This document shows, one piece after another, positions 1 through 5,046 of a stretch of 6,007 nt of DNA. The translations under genes were made by a program, and so were the position numbers. Source of the stretch: JAAXQD01 sp035529735 (GTDB taxonomy: Bacteria > Desulfobacterota > Desulfobacteria > Desulfobacterales > UBA11574); contig DATKWE010000081.1 in NCBI GenBank assembly GCA_035529735.1, positions 1 to 6,007 on the forward strand, written 5' to 3'. How positions within the stretch are numbered: position 1 is the stretch's first letter; the number at the start of each line of letters is the position of its first letter. Under the pieces are notes generated by a model. The model worked only from the letters and a program-made list of their open reading frames with translations, was not told the DNA's origin and searched no databases.

Positions 1-522
1 GTCGTCGAGCAATTTATAATACAGATGAAAGCCGAGCAGAAGAGAGTAGAGGTCAAAGGCAAACTGGTCATCATCGATATCTTGCCTGAAATCACCCGCC
101 TGAACGGCCGATTGGGCGATGCGTCGAAGACAATCGATCCATTCTTTCTGTTGATTCAGAAGAACCTCCCTGACCTTTCCGGGGCGGTCACTGAAATCCG
201 CACTGGCGGAAACAAAAATGCAGCCCCCTGTCAATTCAGAAGTCCATTGAATCCAGTTGTCGACCAAAGCCCGGATTCTCGGGATGCCGGCTTCGATTTT
301 CAGTGCCGGGATGATGACACCTTCTGAAAAAAGCTGCGCCGCATAATTGAGAATCTCGACCTGAAGATTCTCCTTGGACTGAAAATGCGCAAACAACCCG
401 CTTTTGGACAAATTCGTTGTCTTGGCAAGGTTTCCGATGGTCACGCACTCAAGGCCCAACTTGCTTGCCATATCCAGACCGGCTTCCAAAACAGCAAGTT
501 TAGTATCCTTTCCTTTTGCCAT
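1..522 (-). CDS. TetR/AcrR-family transcriptional repressor, C-terminus cut by the window edge
   Basis: The reading frame is open from an ATG at 522 to base 1, giving 174 residues with no stop, so the last residues lie outside the window. Residues 6-52 form a typical TetR DNA-binding domain: helix 1 starts at about residue 6 (KLAVLEAGLDMA), and the helix-turn-helix covers about 28-50 with the signature NLAKTTNLSKSGLFAHFQSK. The rest (about 55-174) is helical and should be the ligand-binding and dimerisation domain; it contains GGCIFVSASADFSDRPG, seen in TetR proteins of this general type. The family usually has 190-210 residues, so about 20-30 are missing. The ligand and targets cannot be read from the sequence. 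The gene follows the YkgJ-type gene on the same strand, 339 bp away, and appears to have its own promoter with a palindrome inside it. The ATG at 522 is preferred because the next Met (residue 18) would remove helix 1. No Shine-Dalgarno sequence is visible. Confidence 0.93.
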   Translation of the reverse strand, partial: MAKGKDTKLAVLEAGLDMASKLGLECVTIGNLAKTTNLSKSGLFAHFQSKENLQVEILNYAAQLFSEGVIIPALKIEAGIPRIRALVDNWIQWTSELTGGCIFVSASADFSDRPGKVREVLLNQQKEWIDCLRRIAQSAVQAGDFRQDIDDDQFAFDLYSLLLGFHLYYKLLDD

Positions 523-528
523 GCATAC

Positions 529-557
529 AAAATAATACGACCGTTCGTGCTTGTCAA
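529..557 (-). promoter_or_regulatory. Candidate promoter of the TetR gene, abutting its start codon
   Basis: On the minus strand a perfect -35 box TTGACA (557-552) is followed after 17 bases by TATTTT (534-529). A better-looking -10 hexamer, TATTAT (537-532), is only 14 bases from the -35. Either choice puts the transcription start at about 521-525, on or next to the ATG at 522, so the mRNA would be leaderless or nearly so. This agrees with the absence of a Shine-Dalgarno sequence. The assignment is by eye. Confidence 0.5.
537..548. promoter_or_regulatory. Imperfect palindrome inside the TetR promoter, possible autoregulatory operator
   Basis: ACGACCGTTCGT is a 12-bp palindrome with one mismatched base pair (5 of 6 pairs match). 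It lies between the -35 and -10 boxes of the candidate TetR promoter. TetR repressors commonly bind short palindromes overlapping their own promoter, so this is the natural first candidate for self-repression. A match of this quality could also occur by chance. Confidence 0.35.
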
Positions 558-861
558 GTAAAAAATGCAACATCCCCCTGTGTGCTGTGCATACTTTTCC
601 AGAAATCATGGATGATTATGGCAGGTGAAGGTCACCCTTTTCTTTAAATCGCGAAAATCCAATATATTCAGATGATTGTCAAGATGACTGTTCTGGTTTT
701 GATTGAATCTGAAAGAGATTCTGTTCATAATGCGAGAATTCCTGCCGTCTATACTTAACAAAGATCACATTTAAATTTTAGCGATTTCGGTTTGAAATCA
801 ATTCGGTCATGGGGTCGTTCATGTAGAATGTGCAGTGAACCGGACAACCTTGATCATTAGA

Positions 862-1536
862 TTAGTTACCGTGAAGGCCCCGGTCTTCGAGACGTCGGCG
901 ACAGTCTTCCCGTTCAAAAAGACGGCAGGATACGGGTTTGATATGATGGATGGCACAAAAAAAGCGTGGTTCACCAAAGTACTGAAACAGAAATGGGCAG
1001 AGTTGTTGATTTTCAACTGTTTCACCGGCAAGGAAGCCAAGCCAGTGATCCGGATAAACAACACCTGCTGGCGGATCCGGCGGTACGCCTCCGATCTGAC
1101 AGCATACTCCGCAAAGCGTGCACCAATGGCCGGAAGGAAGGCGGTGGCGGGTTTCGTCCACGGGTATACAGGTAATGGTGTTGGAATCAAACAGGGTTTG
1201 AATGTCGTGTCGAATCCTTAGAAAGGCTTTCGCCCATTCCAAAATTTCCTGGCCCAGGCTCGGTTCCAGGTCCCATCGCCGCTTGTTGATAAAAAACCGC
1301 ATGCCGACCACATCGGCAAATATCGTCTGTTCCAGCATGCCCAAGGGAAAGTAGGGGTCCGGTAATGCCCGCAACAAAATGGAGACATCTGCTTCGCGAT
1401 GAAAACGAGCGAGCAACCGCTTAAAAATCCGGGTTCCAGCATGCGGTTGTGCGGTATCCGGTCTGCCCAACAGATTTTGCTGTAAATCGGCATACTGTTT
1501 GAACAAATCCGTGATATGATGCTGATTACAGGTCAT
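862..1536 (-). CDS. YkgJ-type CxxCxxCC (Fe-S/zinc-binding) family protein
   Basis: This complete protein has 224 residues. The second half carries the YkgJ/CxxCxxCC cluster: C139-TL-C142-GV-C145-C146, then C180 (before PFL), C194 and C204, with the typical spacing and the phrase CAIHHIKPVSCRLF (194-207); C212 is extra. The family is thought to coordinate a metal or Fe-S cluster through these cysteines; its biochemical role is mostly unknown, although one branch is described as flagellin lysine N-methylase-like. Residues 1-130 precede the cysteine domain, are helical and lack recognisable motifs; this makes the protein longer than minimal YkgJ proteins of about 100-130 residues. No signal peptide or membrane segment is visible, so it is probably cytoplasmic. 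The ATG at 1536 is the only start codon between the upstream in-frame stop and residue 67. No good Shine-Dalgarno lies before it. The gene is divergent from the mechanosensitive channel operon and upstream of the TetR gene on the same strand. Family assignment is firm; function is unknown. Confidence 0.9.
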   Translation of the reverse strand: MTCNQHHITDLFKQYADLQQNLLGRPDTAQPHAGTRIFKRLLARFHREADVSILLRALPDPYFPLGMLEQTIFADVVGMRFFINKRRWDLEPSLGQEILEWAKAFLRIRHDIQTLFDSNTITCIPVDETRHRLPSGHWCTLCGVCCQIGGVPPDPPAGVVYPDHWLGFLAGETVENQQLCPFLFQYFGEPRFFCAIHHIKPVSCRLFEREDCRRRLEDRGLHGN

Positions 1537-1556
1537 AGGGGGATGCTTTTTATAAG

Positions 1557-1586
1557 ATGATACACCGAATTGTTTTTTCTTGACAA
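1557..1586 (-). promoter_or_regulatory. Candidate sigma-70-type promoter of the YkgJ-type gene
   Basis: On the minus strand, TTGTCA (1586-1581) and TATCAT (1562-1557) are separated by 18 bases. Each hexamer has one mismatch to consensus. Transcription would begin near 1550, leaving a 5' leader of about 14 bases before the ATG at 1536. Position and orientation fit the gene. Confidence 0.5.
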
Positions 1587-1663
1587 AATCCTCTTAACCA
1601 CCAGATTATTACCTTAAATTGTTCCCCGGTTAAATATTTTTTTCCACGTTACCCCAAATTTCG

Positions 1664-1689
1664 GTTCTGCGGGACGTTCTGCGGGACGT
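1664..1689. repeat. Perfect 12-bp tandem duplication (2 copies plus 2 bp)
   Basis: GTTCTGCGGGAC occurs twice head to tail (1664-1675 and 1676-1687), followed by GT, the start of a third copy. The unit is GC-rich in an otherwise AT-rich spacer. It may be a recent slippage duplication or two direct protein-binding sites. Confidence 0.85.
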
Positions 1690-1753
1690 ACATAAGCTTA
1701 TAAGTTTCCCTTAACCTTTTAGATTTACTTGGTAAAAACAATTATGAAGGCAC

Positions 1754-1763
1754 ATGATATCAT
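1754..1763. promoter_or_regulatory. ATGATATCAT palindrome, possible operator
   Basis: This is a perfect 10-bp palindrome. Its halves (ATGATAT and ATATCAT) recur in the larger inverted repeat at 1808-1837, which raises the chance that both are sites for one regulator. Confidence 0.3.
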
Positions 1764-1807
1764 TTAATGTCCCGGAGAAATGACGAACAGGATATCTAAG
1801 GACGTCG

Positions 1808-1837
1808 TATATCATTGTAATCTTCTGTAATGATATA
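1808..1837. repeat. 9-bp perfect inverted repeat with 12-bp spacer, possible operator
   Basis: TATATCATT (1808-1816) and its exact reverse complement AATGATATA (1829-1837) flank a 12-bp spacer that begins GTAAT and ends TGT. The arm centres are 21 bp apart, two helical turns, which suits a dimeric regulator binding one face of DNA. There is no T-run immediately after the right arm, so a terminator is unlikely. The inner part of the arms matches the palindrome at 1754-1763. Confidence 0.5.
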
Positions 1838-1868
1838 AAATGCAAAATCATTGTCAATGCACTTCACA

Positions 1869-1955
1869 AACCCCGAATTGAGGCCGATGAATTCCCCTTT
1901 CTATTTACAATCGCCCTGGAGATTGGTAATCATCAATAAAGGGGCTCGAGGGGTT
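1869..1955 (+). promoter_or_regulatory. Nested inverted repeats upstream of the first mscS gene, possible structured mRNA leader
   Basis: Several complementary arms are nested. The outer pair is AACCCC (1869-1874) with GGGGTT (1950-1955). The middle pair is CCCCTTT (1894-1900) with AAAGGGG (1938-1944). The inner pair is CAATC (1908-1912) with GATTG (1921-1925), closing an 8-base loop GCCCTGGA and extendable by TTA/TAA (1905-1907, 1927-1929) across a bulged G. On the left, GAATT (1875-1879) can also pair with AATTC (1890-1894; the last C is shared with the middle arm), giving a side stem. If transcribed, this would fold into a branched leader ending 39 bases before the ATG at 1995. No T-run follows, so it is not a simple terminator. 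It does not match a riboswitch I recognise. Confidence 0.35.
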
Positions 1956-1983
1956 GTCCAATTCAAAGTGATGAAATCATATT

Positions 1984-1988
1984 AGGAG
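1984..1988 (+). promoter_or_regulatory. Ribosome binding site fixing the start of the first mscS gene
   Basis: AGGAG lies 6 bases before the ATG at 1995. A TTG codon immediately upstream (1992) is in frame but only 3 bases from the Shine-Dalgarno, so the ATG is preferred. Confidence 0.8.
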
Positions 1989-1994
1989 CGGTTG

Positions 1995-2912
1995 ATGGAA
2001 GATACCCTAAAAAAATGGCTTTTTGACCCGGTTGTGGGCAAAATCGTGCTTTCCCTGGCGGTAATTTTGTTCACCATCGCCGTGGTGCGTTTTGCTCAGC
2101 GGATTTTACCCCGGTATGTGCAGAATACCGAGCGGCGGTATCGACTGAAAAAAATCATCGGCATTTTGGGCTTTATTCTGGCCATTTTTCTGTTTTCCAT
2201 TATTTACAGTGAAAAATTGTCCGGTTTAACGGTCGCTTTTGGCGTGGCCGGAGCCGGTATCGCATTTGCCCTCCAGGAGGTCATTGCCAGTGTTGCCGGA
2301 TGGGTCGCCATGTCTTTCGGTCGATTTTACAAGGTCGGCGATCGCGTGCAGCTTGGCGGTATCAAAGGCGATGTCATCGATGTTGGAATGTTGAGAACCA
2401 CCCTTATGGAGTGTGGCGGCTGGATTAACGGCGACCAGTACAATGGTCGGATTGTCCGGGTTGCCAACAGCTTTATTTTCAAGGAACCCGTTTTTAATTA
2501 CTCTTCAGATTTTCCCTTTCTATGGGATGAAATTATCGTCCCGGTCCGCTATGGAAGCGATTATCCGCTTGCACGCAAAATGTTTGCAAGTATTCTTGAG
2601 GAGATAACAGGTGGATACGCCGCGGAATCGAGGTCCATCTGGCACCAGATGACCGATAAGTATATGATAGAAGATCTAAACGTGGCTCCGGTTGTCACAA
2701 TCCTCTCCAACGACAACTGGGTTGAATACACCCTTAGATACATTGTAGACTATAAGAAGCGGCGAACCACCAAGGATTTGATCTGTGAGCTTTTACTCAC
2801 CCGGATCGATGAAACCCAAGGACGGATCAAATTGGGTTCGGCAACTTTCGAGATAACGGCCGCACCCGATCTTGACGTGAAGGTTCATAAAGCGGATGAG
2901 AATCATTCTTAA
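1995..2912 (+). CDS. MscS-family small-conductance mechanosensitive ion channel (first of two)
   Basis: This 305-residue inner-membrane protein should open under membrane tension and release solutes during hypo-osmotic shock, as MscS channels do. Three hydrophobic segments are visible: about 14-34, 53-71 and the pore-lining TM3 at about 77-108, with the Gly/Ala-rich face typical of MscS (FGVAGAGIAFALQEVIASVAG). The beta domain follows directly, with FYKVGDRVQLGGIKGDVIDVG (110-131, one of the clearest MscS signatures). It then carries a longer loop than E. coli MscS (MECGGWINGDQYNGR, about 138-152) before RVANSFIFKEPVFNYSSDFPF (about 155-175). The C-terminal alpha/beta domain covers about 178-295. 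The length is close to minimal MscS (286 residues in E. coli). The Asn-Gly-type loop differs from the second channel gene, so this is a different MscS subtype and not a recent duplicate. It is the first gene of a three-gene operon, 35 bp before the next gene. Subunits would be expected to form a heptamer. Confidence 0.93.
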   Translation: MEDTLKKWLFDPVVGKIVLSLAVILFTIAVVRFAQRILPRYVQNTERRYRLKKIIGILGFILAIFLFSIIYSEKLSGLTVAFGVAGAGIAFALQEVIASVAGWVAMSFGRFYKVGDRVQLGGIKGDVIDVGMLRTTLMECGGWINGDQYNGRIVRVANSFIFKEPVFNYSSDFPFLWDEIIVPVRYGSDYPLARKMFASILEEITGGYAAESRSIWHQMTDKYMIEDLNVAPVVTILSNDNWVEYTLRYIVDYKKRRTTKDLICELLLTRIDETQGRIKLGSATFEITAAPDLDVKVHKADENHS

Positions 2913-2943
2913 CCTGCATATGGCATAAAAAGGAAATTGATCT

Positions 2944-2951
2944 GGAGATGA
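2944..2951 (+). promoter_or_regulatory. Ribosome binding site suggesting an alternative start for the middle operon gene
   Basis: GGAGATGA resembles the extended Shine-Dalgarno GGAGGTGA with one mismatch, and it lies 8 bases before an in-frame ATG at 2960. The more upstream ATG at 2948 sits inside this motif; its only other Shine-Dalgarno candidate, AGGA at 2931-2934, is 13 bases away. The true start may therefore be 2960, which shortens the protein by four residues. Confidence 0.45.
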
Positions 2952-4186
2952 CAACGCCAATGGAAAAAATTGAGCAACAGCGACAACTTTGGCGCTATGT
3001 TTCCCTGTCAGACTATGCCGTGCCCCAAACAACCATGTCCCGATCCATCAAAGGCGGTATCAGGGGTCTGTGGCAAAAGCTCCGGGTTGCCAGAAAAAAG
3101 ACCGAAGATCCGCAAAAACCCGAATCGGACCTTCAGCACATTCCGAACGAAGTCCTTGAAAATATGGCGCCGAATCCTGACTGGCAATTACCGGCCGGAT
3201 ATTTAAAGACCGCCCTGGATGAAAGACTCGGGGCAAAGCCTGATGAAAAACCGACGTTTCTGGTGGTTGGCCTTCCCCAAGGCGGCAACGCCGAGATTCT
3301 GACCGTTTTGGCCGGGGAACTCAATTGGCCGCTTATCACCGCACCCAGCACCGACCAGATCCTTTCACAGGACCTCAGCTGGTTGAGACAAATGGAAAAC
3401 CACGATACCCCTTGGGTTGTTTCTGCGCTGGAAAGGTGCTACTTGCGTCACGTTCATGGTCTGGCCCTTGTGCGCCAACTGTTCGAGAAAATCAACACCG
3501 GAGCGTTGGGTAACGGCATTATCGGATGTGACAGCTGGGCCCTGGCCTATTTGAAACATGTCCTGCCGGGCCGGCTTCCGGATACTTTGGTGGCGCAAGC
3601 ATTTGACGACGATAGATTGTCCTGGTGGTTTTATCACCTGGCTTCAAGCCGGTTTCAAAAACCAATCCTTTTTCGTCAGACAGACAACGGTGAGTTGGTA
3701 CTTCCTGTTGAACCCGATCATGTCGAGCCTGACAAGGCCGGCCCCAAAACCAGTGCCTTCATCGATCAACTGTCCGCCCACAGTCGCGGTATTCCGGGTA
3801 TCGCCCTTTGCTTGTGGCGTAAGGCCTTGAGAAAGGTACCGGACAAAACAATGACCGACACGTCGCTTTCGGAAACACCATCAGACATGAAAACCACCCT
3901 ATGGGTTTTGCCATGGGACAAATTAAATCACCCCGCTCTGCCATCTTCTATCAGCCCCGAATCCTCGATTCTATTGCACAGCCTGCTGCTTCACAACGGC
4001 CTTTCGCAAGCGATATTAGCGGAAATTTTACCGTTTTCTCCCAATGTGATCACAAGGATGCTACTGGTGCTCAAGGATGCGGGCCTGATAGAAGAAAATG
4101 AAGGCCTGTGGCAAGTGTCGCCATCGGGATATCCCATCGTAAGACAGCACTTGAATGGAGAGGGTTATCTAACCGACCAGTTTTAA
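2948..4186 (+). CDS. Uncharacterised AAA+/ORC-like protein with degenerate P-loop and C-terminal winged helix
   Basis: This 412-residue protein (408 if the ATG at 2960 is used) has no signal peptide or membrane segment. Residues 1-98 are polar and basic, with SIKGGIRGLWQKLRVARKK at 33-51. A Rossmann-type strand and loop follows at 103-118 (FLVVGLPQGGNAEIL). It has the spacing of a Walker A motif, GxxxxGK[ST], but the Lys and Ser/Thr are replaced by Asn114 and Ala115. The Walker B-like strand PWVVSALERCYLRHVHG (155-171) lacks the usual acidic pair at the strand end. A sensor-1-like IIGCDSWALAYL (191-202) and a sensor-2-like SRGIPGIALCLWRKALR (299-315) support an AAA+/ORC-STAND fold. Residues about 340-402 form a winged-helix domain (helix-turn-helix at about 352-381). 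ATP hydrolysis is unlikely; nucleotide binding or a purely structural role is possible. It sits between two MscS genes in one operon, which suggests a partner or regulator of the channels. The fold call is by eye and moderately sure; the function is unknown. Confidence 0.75.
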   Translation: MTTPMEKIEQQRQLWRYVSLSDYAVPQTTMSRSIKGGIRGLWQKLRVARKKTEDPQKPESDLQHIPNEVLENMAPNPDWQLPAGYLKTALDERLGAKPDEKPTFLVVGLPQGGNAEILTVLAGELNWPLITAPSTDQILSQDLSWLRQMENHDTPWVVSALERCYLRHVHGLALVRQLFEKINTGALGNGIIGCDSWALAYLKHVLPGRLPDTLVAQAFDDDRLSWWFYHLASSRFQKPILFRQTDNGELVLPVEPDHVEPDKAGPKTSAFIDQLSAHSRGIPGIALCLWRKALRKVPDKTMTDTSLSETPSDMKTTLWVLPWDKLNHPALPSSISPESSILLHSLLLHNGLSQAILAEILPFSPNVITRMLLVLKDAGLIEENEGLWQVSPSGYPIVRQHLNGEGYLTDQF

Positions 4187-4192
4187 CGGATC

Positions 4193-4196
4193 AGGA
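4193..4196 (+). promoter_or_regulatory. Ribosome binding site fixing the start of the second mscS gene
   Basis: AGGA lies 4 bases before the ATG at 4201, which is a little close. A longer in-frame version from a GTG at 4108 would overlap the preceding gene by 79 bases and add 31 residues (MASVAIGISHRK...) that are out-of-frame sequence of the middle gene and do not resemble a channel N-terminus. The ATG at 4201 is therefore preferred. Confidence 0.65.
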
Positions 4197-4200
4197 CCTT

Positions 4201-4989
4201 ATGGAAATATTACATAATTTGAATCAGATGGTGATCATCAGGACGATCATCATTGTTGTGGCGGCGTTGCTGCTGATAACCGTGTCGCAGCGAACATTGC
4301 CATGGCTGGCCGAAAGGTTCTCCGGACGTCACCGTTTATATATTCTTGCCTCGGTGCCTGTTTTGCGGCTGATGATCATTGTGGTCGCCGTGTGGATGAT
4401 CATCTCCACCATCATTGAGCCGACAATCGAAAATCTTTTTGCCCTGCTGGGCGCCCTTGGTCTGGCGCTGGGTTTTGCCTTAAAAGATTACGCCAGCAGC
4501 CTCATCGCCGGTATCGTAACGCTCTATGAGATTCCCTATCGGTTAGGCGATTGGGTATCGGTGGAGGGCGCTTACGGCGAAGTCAAGTCCATCGGCATGA
4601 GATCCTTTGAAATTATCACCCCGGATGACACGGTGGTGGTGATTCCCCACTTGAAACTCTGGGACAAAAAAATATTCAATGCCAACGATGGCAGCCACAA
4701 TCTACAGTGCGCGGCGGATTTTTATCTGCATCCTCGACATAATCCAAAAGCCGTGATTGAAGCCCTGCTGGATACCGCATTGACCAGCTCATTTTTGCAG
4801 GTTCAAAAACCGATTAACGTCGTCGCTTCGGAAAAACCAGGGACAACGCAATACCGGTTAAAGGCATATCCGGTGGATCCCCGGGATCAATTCCGATTCA
4901 TCACCGATCTGACGGTAAGGGGCAAAGAGGCCCTTGCTGGGTTGGGGGTGGATTTTCCCACGCCATATGCCTGGCCCGTCGATCCGTGA
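4201..4989 (+). CDS. MscS-family mechanosensitive ion channel (second of two, compact form)
   Basis: This 262-residue inner-membrane protein is shorter than E. coli MscS (286). Three hydrophobic segments are visible: about 11-28, 52-72 and TM3 at about 77-108 with LLGALGLALGFALKDYASSL, close to the classic MscS pore helix. The beta domain follows: EIPYRLGDWVSVEGAYGEV (110-128), KSIGMRSFEIITPDDTVVV (129-147), then IPHLKLWDKKIFN (148-160). Most MscS proteins have IPNG at this last point, so the Asn-Gly loop is changed here. The C-terminal alpha/beta domain is about 165-245 and ends in PTPYAWPVDP. Start choice: ATG 4201, 14 bp after the stop of the preceding gene. It resembles classic MscS more closely than the first channel gene does. 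It is the last gene of the operon. The two channels may form separate pores or mixed ones; the sequence cannot tell. Confidence 0.93.
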   Translation: MEILHNLNQMVIIRTIIIVVAALLLITVSQRTLPWLAERFSGRHRLYILASVPVLRLMIIVVAVWMIISTIIEPTIENLFALLGALGLALGFALKDYASSLIAGIVTLYEIPYRLGDWVSVEGAYGEVKSIGMRSFEIITPDDTVVVIPHLKLWDKKIFNANDGSHNLQCAADFYLHPRHNPKAVIEALLDTALTSSFLQVQKPINVVASEKPGTTQYRLKAYPVDPRDQFRFITDLTVRGKEALAGLGVDFPTPYAWPVDP

Positions 4990-5001
4990 TTCGTGGATTT
5001 T
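4982..5001 (+). terminator. Weak terminator-like hairpin at the end of the mscS operon
   Basis: ATCCGT (4982-4987) and GTGGAT (4993-4998) can pair around a 5-base loop, using two G-U pairs, and run into TTTT (4998-5001). It overlaps the stop codon of the second channel gene. The stem is weak. The 57-bp gap between the convergent genes (4990-5046) holds nothing better, so termination may be Rho-dependent. Confidence 0.2.
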
Positions 5002-5046
5002 AGGATGTCCGGGAGAGGATCTGCGGCGGCTTCGACGTTTTCAAGG

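Larger units (their letters stand above)
523..861. other. Gene-free spacer between the TetR and YkgJ-type genes
   Basis: Besides the TetR promoter at its left end, I see no credible gene here. The only small frames are very short and lack a ribosome binding site, for example a 28-codon frame from an ATG at 672. Three short inverted repeats are visible: GGTGA-agg-TCACC (624-636), GAATCT-gaaag-AGATTC (705-721) and GATTTC-ggttt-GAAATC (783-799). The first is followed on the plus strand by a pyrimidine-rich CTTTTCTTT, like a weak terminator, but no plus-strand gene ends there. The third lies about 60 bases past the stop of the YkgJ-type gene but has no T-run on the minus strand. Confidence 0.6.
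1537..1994. other. AT-rich divergent regulatory spacer upstream of the mechanosensitive channel operon
   Basis: No credible gene is present in this 458-bp region between the YkgJ-type gene and the first channel gene. It is clearly more AT-rich than its neighbours. It holds the YkgJ promoter at its left end, a 12-bp tandem repeat, overlapping palindromes ATAAGCTTAT (1692-1701) and CTTATAAG (1697-1704), the ATGATAT-type inverted repeats, and a structured segment before the first channel gene. I found no convincing -35/-10 pair facing right. The best AT-rich -10-like sequence, TATAAA at 1834-1839, has no good -35 partner, so the operon may use an alternative sigma factor or an activator. Confidence 0.6.

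Noticed and set aside
25..327. A 100-codon plus-strand frame at the left edge
   Set aside because: It lies opposite the TetR gene, whose minus-strand frame is unbroken and shows a clear helix-turn-helix.
570..578. CATCCCCCT, which also occurs just before the YkgJ-type start codon on the minus strand
   Set aside because: A single 9-base match on two strands of 6 kb is weak, and the flanks do not align further.
672..758. A 28-codon frame in the spacer between the TetR and YkgJ-type genes
   Set aside because: No ribosome binding site, no promoter, no recognisable sequence; expected by chance.
835..1221. A 128-codon plus-strand open frame opposite the YkgJ-type gene
   Set aside because: The opposite strand encodes an intact cysteine-motif protein of a known family; the plus-strand frame has no recognisable motif and no ribosome binding site.
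1594..1645. TTAACC...GGTTAA inverted repeat followed by a T-run, terminator-like on the plus strand
   Set aside because: The loop would be 28 bases and the stem 6 bp, and no plus-strand gene ends upstream; it is more likely ordinary AT-rich spacer sequence.
4108..4200. A 31-residue N-terminal extension of the second channel from a GTG
   Set aside because: It would overlap the preceding gene, lacks a ribosome binding site and does not look like a channel N-terminus; the ATG at 4201 has a Shine-Dalgarno sequence and normal operon spacing.
4230..4415. Repeated GATCATCATTG-like stretches in the second channel gene
   Set aside because: They are explained by Ile/Val-rich membrane segments using similar codons.
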